The translations under genes and the position numbers were made by a program. Positions 7,461 to 14,928 of a stretch of DNA of 23,804 nucleotides are shown in pieces. A model generated the notes under the pieces. The model was not told the DNA's origin. It was given only the letters and a program-made list of their open reading frames with translations, and searched no databases. The stretch is from Ruminococcus sp. UBA4385 (GTDB lineage: Bacteria > Bacillota_A > Clostridia > Oscillospirales > Ruminococcaceae), in the NCBI GenBank assembly GCA_002391065.1, contig DGRP01000171.1, forward strand, positions 1 through 23,804. The letters are read 5' to 3'. The number at the start of each line of letters is the position of its first letter. The stretch's first letter is position 1.

Positions 7461-7547
7461 CGTTTTTCCATAGTCCGACATAGAGATCCTGAGACTATAT
7501 TGCCAATATAAAACGCTTAAATGATACAAATTTTGTAGCTTTTCGAC

Positions 7548-7576
7548 TTTACTTTTTTTCAAACCTGTGCTATAAT
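7548..7576 (+). promoter_or_regulatory. Likely extended -10 promoter of the activase/dehydratase-like pair
   Basis: TGC-TATAAT at 7568-7576 is a consensus extended -10. The -35 (TTTACT, 7548-7553, 17-base spacing) is weak, as is common with extended -10 promoters. The ATG follows about 43 bases after the expected start site. Confidence 0.6.
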
Positions 7577-7624
7577 ATTATGATAGTATATTATGGATTA
7601 TCATACCCGAAAGGCAGGATAAAT

Positions 7625-10603
7625 ATGAGTAAGATCTATGATCTCGGTATAGACGTAGGCTCGACCACTGTCAAAACCGTGATTCTCGAAGACGGAGAGT
7701 TCATCTACAACAAGTACGAGAGGCATTTCTCAAAAGTGCGTGAAACCGTGGCTGAACAGCTCCGTGAGATACAGAAGCTCTATCCCGAGGACAAGTTCAG
7801 GATAGCTATTACAGGCTCGGCAGGGCTGGGTATTGCACAGGCAAGCGGAATAGATTTTGTGCAGGAGGTATTCTCTGCATTTATCGCTGTAAACAAGCGT
7901 TATCCGAAAGCTGACGTTGTAGTTGAGCTCGGCGGTGAGGACGCTAAGATCATCTTTCTCACAGGCGGAGTTGAGCAGAGAATGAACGGCTCATGCGCAG
8001 GCGGCACGGGCGCTTTCATCGACCAGATGGCAGGTCTGCTCGGCGTTGACCCCGATGAGATGAACGAGCTTGCTCTCAAGGCTCAGAAGCTTTATCCTAT
8101 AGCTTCAAGGTGCGGAGTTTTCGCAAAGTCCGACATTCAGCCGCTGCTCAATCAGGGTGCTAAGAAAGAGGATATATCTGCATCTATTTTTCAGGCAGTA
8201 GTTGACCAGACTGTTTCAGGTCTTGCTCAGGGAAGAAAGATAGGCGGACAGGTACTCTTCCTCGGAGGTCCTCTTACATATCTGAGTGCGCTCAGAAAAG
8301 CCTTCAGAACTACTCTTGACCTGACGGAGGAGAATGCTATCCTGCCGGAGAACTCATCGTGCTATATGGCCTTCGGTGCGGCTCTCCATGCTGACACGCT
8401 TGCAGAGGAAATGACTATCGACGAGGCGCTCGAAAAGATAGTAAATGCTAAAACAAATGATAATATCGTCATTGGAAAAAGGCTTTTCAATGACAGGCAG
8501 GAATACAATGACTTTGTAAAGAGACACATGAAGTCTGACCTCAGATATGAGGATATAAGGGAATATGAAGGCGACGCTTACCTTGGAATAGATGCAGGCT
8601 CAACCACTACAAAGCTTGTACTTATCACCCCCGACGGAAAGCTTCTTTATCAGCACTATTGCTCAAACAGAGGTCAGCCCCTTGATATTATTGCCGATAA
8701 GCTTAAAGAAATATACAGCCTTGCAAACCCTAAGCTCAGGATAAAGGCATCTGCTGTTACGGGCTACGGCGAGGAGCTTATTAAGGCAGGTCTCGGAGTT
8801 GACTACGGAATAGTTGAGACTGTTGCTCACTATAAGGCAGCGGCTTACTTCTGCCCCGATGTTGACTTTATTATCGACATAGGTGGTCAGGATATAAAGT
8901 GCTTTAAGATCAAGCAGAACGCTATCGACTCTATCATGCTTAACGAGGCCTGTTCCTCGGGCTGCGGCTCATTTATCCAGACCTTTGCAGGCGCTATGGG
9001 CTACGATATTGCAGAGTTTGCAAGACTGGGTCTTTTTGCAGAAGCACCCGTTGAGCTTGGTTCAAGATGTACGGTATTTATGAACTCATCTGTAAAGCAG
9101 GCTCAGAAGGACGGAGCATCTGTTGAGGATATTTCGGCAGGGCTTTCATCATCTATCATAAAGAATGCTGTTTATAAGGTTATAAGAGCAAAGTCGATAG
9201 ACGAGCTTGGTAAAAATATAGTCGTTCAGGGAGGCACCTTCCTTAATGACGCTGTGCTTCGCTCATTTGAGCAGGAGCTCGGAAGAAACGTTATCAGGCC
9301 TGCTATCGCAGGGCTTATGGGTGCTTTCGGCTGTGCGCTGTTTGCAAAGGAAAAATCAAAAAACAGCGATGAGCCCTCGGGAGTGCTCATTCAGCAGCAG
9401 CTTGAGGAGTTCTCCTACAAGTCATCGGCTGTTACCTGCGGCGGCTGCGGCGCTCACTGCAACCTGACTATAATCCGCTTCAATGACGGACACCGCTTCA
9501 CCTCGGGCAACAGGTGCGAAAAGGGCGCAGGCATAAAGCTCACCGACAGGACAGAGAATCTTGTAGAGTATAAATATAAGAAGATACTCTCCTACGCTGA
9601 CAGAAAGCCTGCTGATCCGAGAGCAAGAGTAGGGCTGCCGCTGGCACTCTCATATTATGACCTTATGCCGTACTTTGCAACACTGCTTACAGAGCTCGGC
9701 TTTGAGGTTGTGCTCTCGGAGGAATCTACAAGAGCCACATATTACAAGGGTCAGCAGACTATCCCATCGGATACTGTATGCTATCCTGCAAAGCTTGCTC
9801 ACGGTCATATTGAGAGCCTGCTTGAAAAGAATGTTGACTTTATCTTCTACCCCTGCATGAGCTACAATATGGACGAGGGACAGTCGGACAATCACTATAA
9901 CTGCCCTGTAGTTGCATACTATCCGGAGCTTTTACAGGCAAACAATGACAAGCTGAATGACGATAACTTCATAGCGCCGTACCTTGACATCAACCGCAAG
10001 AATCATGTGGCTAAGACAGTTGCAAAGGCGCTCTCGAAATACGGCGTCACTAAGGCCGAGGTACACGCAGTTCTTAACAAGGCTTACTCCGAGCAGTTCA
10101 GATACCGCCGTGACATTGAGGCAAAGGCAGCTCAGATAATTGAGGAGGCAAGGCGCAAGGGCGAGCAGATAGTAGTCCTTGCAGGAAGGCCTTACCACAT
10201 TGACCCCGAGATAAATCACGGTATACACAAGCTGATAGCATCACTGGGCTTTGCAGTTATAACGGAGGACAGCGTATCGAACCTTGTTGATACGCCTGCA
10301 CTTGATGTCCTCAACCAGTGGACATACCATTCAAGACTTTACAGAGCAGCTCAGTACGTATGCCGCCACGATGATATGCAGCTTGTACAGCTTGTATCAT
10401 TCGGCTGCGGAATTGACGCTATCACTACCGATGAGGTCAGGGCTATCCTCGAAGAGAAGGGCAAGCTATACACTCAGCTTAAAATTGACGAGATCACAAA
10501 CCTCGGTGCTGCTAAGATAAGGCTGAGATCTCTTGCGGCTGCCCTCGAAGAGAAGCAGAGCCGCAAGGAAGCTGAGGAAGAGAAAGAAGGTGTTGCAGTA
10601 TGA
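7625..10603 (+). CDS. Double acyl-CoA dehydratase activase fused to a DUF2229-type Cys-rich domain
   Basis: A 992-residue protein related to the ATP-driven activators of 2-hydroxyacyl-CoA dehydratases and benzoyl-CoA reductases (HgdC/BadF/BcrA type). These ASKHA-fold ATPases carry a [4Fe-4S] cluster and push low-potential electrons into a partner enzyme. Two activase domains are fused. Domain 1 (about 4-265) has DLGIDVGSTTVKT, NGSCAGGTGAF with Cys124 and SRCGVFAKS with Cys163. Domain 2 (about 318-575) has YLGIDAGSTTTKL, NEACSSGCGSF with Cys443/Cys447 and SRCTVFMNS with Cys482. The C-terminal part (about 600-990) resembles DUF2229/COG3580 and carries a further set (TCGGCGAHC, Cys605/608/612, plus Cys631), then Cys719 and Cys744. 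The start at 7625 is chosen for the GGCAGG upstream and the immediate domain start. It overlaps the next gene by 4 bases. The natural substrate of this family is not established. Confidence 0.88.
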   Translation: MSKIYDLGIDVGSTTVKTVILEDGEFIYNKYERHFSKVRETVAEQLREIQKLYPEDKFRIAITGSAGLGIAQASGIDFVQEVFSAFIAVNKRYPKADVVVELGGEDAKIIFLTGGVEQRMNGSCAGGTGAFIDQMAGLLGVDPDEMNELALKAQKLYPIASRCGVFAKSDIQPLLNQGAKKEDISASIFQAVVDQTVSGLAQGRKIGGQVLFLGGPLTYLSALRKAFRTTLDLTEENAILPENSSCYMAFGAALHADTLAEEMTIDEALEKIVNAKTNDNIVIGKRLFNDRQEYNDFVKRHMKSDLRYEDIREYEGDAYLGIDAGSTTTKLVLITPDGKLLYQHYCSNRGQPLDIIADKLKEIYSLANPKLRIKASAVTGYGEELIKAGLGVDYGIVETVAHYKAAAYFCPDVDFIIDIGGQDIKCFKIKQNAIDSIMLNEACSSGCGSFIQTFAGAMGYDIAEFARLGLFAEAPVELGSRCTVFMNSSVKQAQKDGASVEDISAGLSSSIIKNAVYKVIRAKSIDELGKNIVVQGGTFLNDAVLRSFEQELGRNVIRPAIAGLMGAFGCALFAKEKSKNSDEPSGVLIQQQLEEFSYKSSAVTCGGCGAHCNLTIIRFNDGHRFTSGNRCEKGAGIKLTDRTENLVEYKYKKILSYADRKPADPRARVGLPLALSYYDLMPYFATLLTELGFEVVLSEESTRATYYKGQQTIPSDTVCYPAKLAHGHIESLLEKNVDFIFYPCMSYNMDEGQSDNHYNCPVVAYYPELLQANNDKLNDDNFIAPYLDINRKNHVAKTVAKALSKYGVTKAEVHAVLNKAYSEQFRYRRDIEAKAAQIIEEARRKGEQIVVLAGRPYHIDPEINHGIHKLIASLGFAVITEDSVSNLVDTPALDVLNQWTYHSRLYRAAQYVCRHDDMQLVQLVSFGCGIDAITTDEVRAILEEKGKLYTQLKIDEITNLGAAKIRLRSLAAALEEKQSRKEAEEEKEGVAV

Positions 10604-11889
10604 GCAGCAAAATGACAGATGCGGAGCTCGCCAGAAAGAACATAGGCGGCTCGGACAGAGTTTACAAAACTGTATTCACAAAAGAAATGAAGGAAAAGGG
10701 CTACACTATCCTTATCCCCGATATGCTGCCGATACACTTCAAGCTTATAATCAAGATATATGAGAAGTACGGCTACAAAATGGAGCTTCTGCAGAACACC
10801 TCACGAAATGTTATAGATGAGGGTCTTAAAAACACTCATAATGATACCTGCTATCCTGCACTCCTTGTTATAGGTCAGTTTATGGATGCTCTCGACAGCG
10901 GAAAGTATGACGTTGACAGAACTGCACTTATCATGTCACAGACGGGCGGCGGCTGCAGAGCCTCAAACTATATACACCTGATAAGAAAGGCTATTGCATC
11001 GAAATATCCGCAGGTACCTGTTATATCTCTTAATTTCAGCGGTCTGGAGAAAAACCCAGCCTTCCCGATGACACCCGGCATCGCACTGAGGCTTATCTAT
11101 GCGGTGCTTTACGGCGATATGCTTATGCTCCTTTACAACCAGTGCAAGCCCTACGAGCTCAAAAAGGGTCAGACCGATGAGCTTCTTGCACGCTGGCAGC
11201 ACAGGCTCGGAAAGCTTTTTGAGACTAAGAGCAGATACATGGCTACAAAGAGCATTTATCTTGCTATGCTCAGAGATTTCAGCGCTATCCCGAGGTCTAA
11301 GGAGAAAAAGCCGAAGGTCGGCATAGTGGGCGAGATATATGTTAAGTACTCCCCTCTTGCGAACAATGACCTGAACAACTTCCTGCTTGAGGAGGGCTGT
11401 GAGCCGAATGTCCCGGGACTTCTGGACTTCGTGCTCTACTGCGCATCGGATTCTGTCAATGACGGCTACCTCTATGACAACAAGGGCAAGGACTTTGTGC
11501 TCTTCGGAATAGGCTACGATGTGCTTTACAAGTTCCAGAAGCAGCAGATAAAGATCATTAAAGAGAATTCCGATTTCCAGCCGCCTCATGACTTTGAGCA
11601 CCTGAGAAAATGCGCTGACAAGTACATGAATCAGGGTGTTAAAATGGGCGAGGGCTGGCTCATCACGGCTGAAATGGCGGCTCTTGCGGAGACAGGTACA
11701 AAGAACATCATCTGCACTCAGCCATTCGGCTGCCTGCCGAACCACATAGTTGCAAAGGGAATGTCAAGGCGAATTAAGGAAGCCTATCCCGACGCAAATA
11801 TTGTCGCTATTGACTATGACCCGGGTGCTACAAAAGTAAATCAGGAAAACCGTATAAAGCTTATGCTGGCTAATGCAGTTATAGAGTAA
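10600..11889 (+). CDS. 2-hydroxyacyl-CoA dehydratase-like protein (COG3581/HgdB type), partner of the activase
   Basis: A 429-residue protein related to the dehydratase/reductase subunits that take electrons from HgdC-type activators. Cysteines set in conserved-looking motifs could hold an Fe-S cluster: NDTCYPALL (Cys84), TGGGCRASNY (Cys119), and ICTQPFGCLPNH (Cys372, Cys378) before the C-terminal IDYDPGATKVNQENR segment. The ATG overlaps the upstream stop as ATGA (10600-10603), so translation is coupled and the proteins are probably made in equal amounts. In many Clostridia the same modules occur as one chain of about 1,400 residues; here they are two chains. Whether it acts on a CoA ester or is a double-cubane-like reductase cannot be read from sequence. 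Confidence 0.85.
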   Translation: MSSKMTDAELARKNIGGSDRVYKTVFTKEMKEKGYTILIPDMLPIHFKLIIKIYEKYGYKMELLQNTSRNVIDEGLKNTHNDTCYPALLVIGQFMDALDSGKYDVDRTALIMSQTGGGCRASNYIHLIRKAIASKYPQVPVISLNFSGLEKNPAFPMTPGIALRLIYAVLYGDMLMLLYNQCKPYELKKGQTDELLARWQHRLGKLFETKSRYMATKSIYLAMLRDFSAIPRSKEKKPKVGIVGEIYVKYSPLANNDLNNFLLEEGCEPNVPGLLDFVLYCASDSVNDGYLYDNKGKDFVLFGIGYDVLYKFQKQQIKIIKENSDFQPPHDFEHLRKCADKYMNQGVKMGEGWLITAEMAALAETGTKNIICTQPFGCLPNHIVAKGMSRRIKEAYPDANIVAIDYDPGATKVNQENRIKLMLANAVIE

Positions 11890-11894
11890 AAAAG

Positions 11895-11920
11895 AAGGAG
11901 CTGTTTTTCAGCTCCTTTTT
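11895..11920 (+). terminator. Intrinsic terminator of the activase/dehydratase-like operon
   Basis: A 9-base-pair stem (AAGGAGCTG / CAGCTCCTT) with a TTTTT loop ends in TTTTTCT, six bases after the stop codon. Confidence 0.85.
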
Positions 11921-11933
11921 CTCTTATACAAAC

Positions 11934-11963
11934 AAAAAAAACGCCCGCAGTTACCTGCGGGCG
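11934..11963 (-). terminator. Intrinsic terminator of the tRNA-Thr gene
   Basis: On the minus strand: CGCCCGCAG, loop GTAA, CTGCGGGCG, then eight Ts (plus A-run 11934-11941). It begins five bases past the 3' end of the tRNA. Confidence 0.93.
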
Positions 11964-11968
11964 GCCAG

Positions 11969-12041
11969 AGCTGCTAACCAGATTCGAACTGGTGACCTCA
12001 TCCTTACCAAGGATGTGCTCTACCACCTGAGCCATAGCAGC
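11969..12041 (-). tRNA. tRNA-Thr (anticodon GGT)
   Basis: A complete 73-base cloverleaf on the minus strand: acceptor GCTGCTA/TAGCAGC (7 pairs), D arm GCTC...GAGC containing AGGTGGTA, anticodon arm CATCC-TTGGTAA-GGATG with anticodon GGT (reads ACC, ACU), variable loop AGGTC, T arm ACCAG-TTCGAAT-CTGGT. The discriminator is T (U73). CCA is not encoded and must be added after transcription. The gene has its own promoter and terminator, a single-gene transcription unit. Confidence 0.97.
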
Positions 12042-12065
12042 ATTGATCTTTCAATCAACTTGTAT

Positions 12066-12094
12066 ATTATACAGCATTTTGATTTGAAAGTCAA
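12066..12094 (-). promoter_or_regulatory. Promoter of the tRNA-Thr gene
   Basis: On the minus strand: TTGACT (plus 12089-12094), 17-base spacer, TATAAT (plus 12066-12071). The start site would lie about 15-20 bases before the mature tRNA 5' end. Confidence 0.88.
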
Positions 12095-12121
12095 GGGCTT
12101 TTACAAAATCTTTACATTATC

Positions 12122-12146
12122 AGCCGCCCGATCTCCTCGGACGGCT
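12122..12146 (-). terminator. Hairpin after the beta-helix gene, without a T-tract
   Basis: On the minus strand AGCCGTCCGA pairs with TCGGGCGGCT (10 pairs including one G-U) around a GGAGA loop, six bases past the stop codon. No run of Ts follows, so it may be a weak or factor-dependent terminator or a 3'-end stabiliser. Confidence 0.5.
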
Positions 12147-12152
12147 TGCTTC

Positions 12153-14708
12153 TTATAATACTGCTCCGAAGATCTGCTCTCCGCCTACCGTCCTTGAGGT
12201 GCGGACAGTTATAACAGGAGCGTCTGCCTTGAGCTCGTTGATGTAGTCCTCGGGCTCATAAAAGGAGCTGAACTTTATCTTCTTTGCCGAGGGCTTCATT
12301 TTCTCGGCCTTTACAGTATATACTGTGCAGCTCTCTGCCCTCATATTCACGCCCGAGGGGCTGTAGACAGTGCTGAGATAGTAGCTGTTCGCAGGCTTGT
12401 ACTCGAAGCTGCCTGCCCTGCCGAGCACTATGTCAAACTCAAATTCCTTACTGTCGCAGTACTGACCCTTTCCGAAAACTGTAGCCCTTGCCCTGCCGAC
12501 AGATATATTATTCGTGTAAACCACATAGTAGTCAACGTCTTTTACAAGCTCACAGCCGTCAAGGTAAATATTGAACATAGGTGTTCTCGCTGAGCCTGTA
12601 TATGCAACCTGCTCCGCTATATCGGATTCGCAGGCTGAAATAGACAGGTGCGTTCTCAGTGATACGTCTGAGGCCTTTCCTATGCACTCTCCGCTTTCTG
12701 TATAGATAACGCCCTCTACCCTGTAGGTATACCTCGTTGCAGGCAGAGCCTTATCATCGGTGTAGCTGAGAGCGCCTGTTTCGGTCAGAAGCTCAAAATC
12801 GGCATCGCCTGTGTTTATACGTCTGTAGATAAGATACTTGTCAGCCATTGAGATCTCGTCCCAGCTTAGCTCAACTGTGGAGCTGGTGACGCTGTCAGTT
12901 CCGAAATTCTTCGCAGAATTAAGGAAAATACTGCTGCCGTCTTCTGCGAAAATATTACCCTTGCCGTTGCCCTCAAAGGTATCGGTGCTTATATATACAG
13001 TCGAGTTTCCCGACGCCTTGATACCGTAATTTGTGTTATATGAGGACTTGGTCGCAAAGAACTTGACAACCGAGCCTTCCTCGGCCGCAAGTGCATTTGA
13101 ACCGCTGCCTGTGAAGGTATTTCCGCCTGCCTCGACCGAGCAGCCCTTTGTAAGCAGCGCATGACCGCCTGCCGAAGACACCTCATTGTACATAACCGAT
13201 GCGCCCTTGCAGCCGTCAGCGAGCCTTATTCCGTGACTTGCAGGCGAGTTTATCATATTTGACTCTATAGTGCAGTCCTGTGTACCGCTTATTGAGATAC
13301 CGTTATCCGCAGAGCCGCTTACGGTATTCCCCGAAATGGTGTCGGCGCTGCCGTCCTGAAGATGTATACCGCTGCCGTCACCGCCCGAGATATTATTGTT
13401 CGAGATCGTCATATCAGCGCCCGAATAGGCAATAATATTATCAACATCGCTAAGGTGCTTGTCATCGGTATTGAAGCTCAGTGTGTTTGAGTCAATAAAA
13501 ATGCCCGACACATCAGCCATAGCGATAGCTGCACCTGCCGCCTTGATAGTATTTCCTGTGATCTTGACACCCCTTACCGCAAAATTATAATCGGGAAGCT
13601 GAGAGCTGTCGGTTATCTGCTTGCCGTAAAGCCTTATCGCATAGGGGGTCGGCACTTTAGACGTTACTTTATTAGTAATGGTATTGTTTCTTATAACAAT
13701 ATTAGCATTGTCATTGATGTTTCCCTCGGTATCCTCGTTGCCGTAGAAATACTCCATAGATTCGAGCGCCATGTGCTTTATGTCAATTCCTGTGCCTACA
13801 TCTGTCATCTTGTTGTTCTCGATAAGACAACTCTTATAGTTCACCATAGGAATAGCCGAGCCGTACAGGTCTTCAAAGGTACAGCCCGAAATAACTATAT
13901 TTGTGTAGTACACTCCCACCATACCCGAATGTGAGCCCACTGCTCTGTCAAGGTCATGGAAATAGCAGTTTTTGATAACTACATTGTCGCAGGCAGTATT
14001 GTCAAACGGTGCATAGCTGTTGAACACGCTCTCATTTATCATGGTGTCAAGCTGTATTGCCTCTTTTCGGCTTGCACCCGTAAAACCGCAGACCTCACAG
14101 TTATCTATCGTTACTCTCTGCACACCGCCAAGCTCGATATGGTGGCCGTTATAGTTGTTCTTGACAACCAGATCCTTTATAATAAGGTCGCTCATGTGAC
14201 CGAACCTGAAATTCGAGAACTCATAGCTTGATGCCGAGGGTCTGCCGTCCCAGACACCGCCCTCGACAACAATGCGCTTATCAGCGGCATAGCCGCCCTT
14301 GTCATCCTCCTGATAATTACGCATGATGCTTCCTGCCGCATGGTTTCTGACCATTACTGCATTCTTATCAGCGCTTATCCACGTATTTGAGAATATGTAC
14401 AGCGTTTTCTTGAGCACATAAGTGCCCTCGGGTATTACTATCTTTACAAGCTTCTTGTCAGTGCCGTGCCTGTGAGCATAGCTCAGTGCGTCCTGAAATG
14501 CAGGCGCAGAATCCGTCTTGCCTGAGGGGTCTGCATCAAAGTCAAGTATGCTTACCTCTTCATAGTCATCAAAGCTTATAGATGCACCCGAAGCATTCGT
14601 ACCCGTTATTGAACCGTAATCATAAGCAAAGCCCTTTATTGACAAAAACACCGCCATGAATATCATCACGGCAGCGAAGGCAATAAAAGGGCGTATAATC
14701 CTAGTCAA
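12153..14708 (-). CDS. Secreted right-handed parallel beta-helix protein (pectate-lyase-like fold)
   Basis: An 851-residue exported protein. Residues 1-28 are a signal peptide (hydrophobic FIAFAAVMIFMAVFLSI, cleavage likely after GFA). Residues 48-120 resemble the N-cap of pectate-lyase-3 proteins (VSILDFDADPSGKTDSAPAFQ, then IVIPEGTYVLKKTLYI). Residues 145-600 are repeated short beta-strand rungs (NVVIKNCYFHDLD, IVIRNNTITN, VKITGNTIKA, MTISNNNISG, IESNMINS). A fibronectin type III-like domain follows (about 605-685, VELSWDEISMADKYLIYRR) and an Ig-like domain (about 700-760). The fold suggests polysaccharide binding or cleavage, but catalytic residues cannot be assigned. No dockerin, sortase or SLH motif is seen. 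The start codon is TTG, with AAAGGA a long 12 bases upstream; no better in-frame start keeps the signal peptide whole. It has its own promoter. Confidence 0.85.
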   Translation of the reverse strand: MTRIIRPFIAFAAVMIFMAVFLSIKGFAYDYGSITGTNASGASISFDDYEEVSILDFDADPSGKTDSAPAFQDALSYAHRHGTDKKLVKIVIPEGTYVLKKTLYIFSNTWISADKNAVMVRNHAAGSIMRNYQEDDKGGYAADKRIVVEGGVWDGRPSASSYEFSNFRFGHMSDLIIKDLVVKNNYNGHHIELGGVQRVTIDNCEVCGFTGASRKEAIQLDTMINESVFNSYAPFDNTACDNVVIKNCYFHDLDRAVGSHSGMVGVYYTNIVISGCTFEDLYGSAIPMVNYKSCLIENNKMTDVGTGIDIKHMALESMEYFYGNEDTEGNINDNANIVIRNNTITNKVTSKVPTPYAIRLYGKQITDSSQLPDYNFAVRGVKITGNTIKAAGAAIAMADVSGIFIDSNTLSFNTDDKHLSDVDNIIAYSGADMTISNNNISGGDGSGIHLQDGSADTISGNTVSGSADNGISISGTQDCTIESNMINSPASHGIRLADGCKGASVMYNEVSSAGGHALLTKGCSVEAGGNTFTGSGSNALAAEEGSVVKFFATKSSYNTNYGIKASGNSTVYISTDTFEGNGKGNIFAEDGSSIFLNSAKNFGTDSVTSSTVELSWDEISMADKYLIYRRINTGDADFELLTETGALSYTDDKALPATRYTYRVEGVIYTESGECIGKASDVSLRTHLSISACESDIAEQVAYTGSARTPMFNIYLDGCELVKDVDYYVVYTNNISVGRARATVFGKGQYCDSKEFEFDIVLGRAGSFEYKPANSYYLSTVYSPSGVNMRAESCTVYTVKAEKMKPSAKKIKFSSFYEPEDYINELKADAPVITVRTSRTVGGEQIFGAVL

Positions 14709-14799
14709 AACGATGATCGTTCCTTTCGTTATCCCGATAAATTACCTCTCGGACGGAGCGCTTTTATTTTTCTTGCTCCGAAAAAATTTTTACTTGTCT

Positions 14800-14828
14800 A
14801 TTATACCAAAAAACGGACTCATTGTCAA
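14800..14828 (-). promoter_or_regulatory. Promoter of the beta-helix protein gene
   Basis: On the minus strand: TTGACA (plus 14823-14828), 17-base spacer, TATAAT (plus 14800-14805), full consensus. The leader of about 85 bases contains CGGAGC/GCTCCG, a 6-base-pair hairpin. Confidence 0.88.
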
Positions 14829-14866
14829 TAGTTAGTGCAACGATATTATGATTTTTCTTCAAACGC

Positions 14867-14895
14867 TTGACGAATCCCGTCAAAAATGCTATGAT
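14867..14895 (+). promoter_or_regulatory. Promoter of the lysA-like gene
   Basis: TTGACG (14867-14872), 17-base spacer, TATGAT (14890-14895) with an extended TGC just before it. The leader is only about 27 bases, so no lysine riboswitch or other long leader is present. Confidence 0.83.
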
Positions 14896-14928
14896 ATTAT
14901 TGTATTTTCATAGAAAGGACAGATCAAT

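Noticed and set aside
7580..7624. 15-codon upstream extension of the activase gene
   Set aside because: It begins almost at the predicted transcription start and leaves no room for a ribosome binding site; GGCAGG points to the ATG at 7625.
10963..11745. Long open frame of 260 codons on the minus strand
   Set aside because: It lies entirely opposite the dehydratase-like gene, whose motifs are clear. No ribosome binding site or recognisable protein; a codon-bias shadow.
14708..14793. Leader of the beta-helix gene as a riboswitch
   Set aside because: It has a small hairpin but no conserved motif of any riboswitch class I know, and is short.
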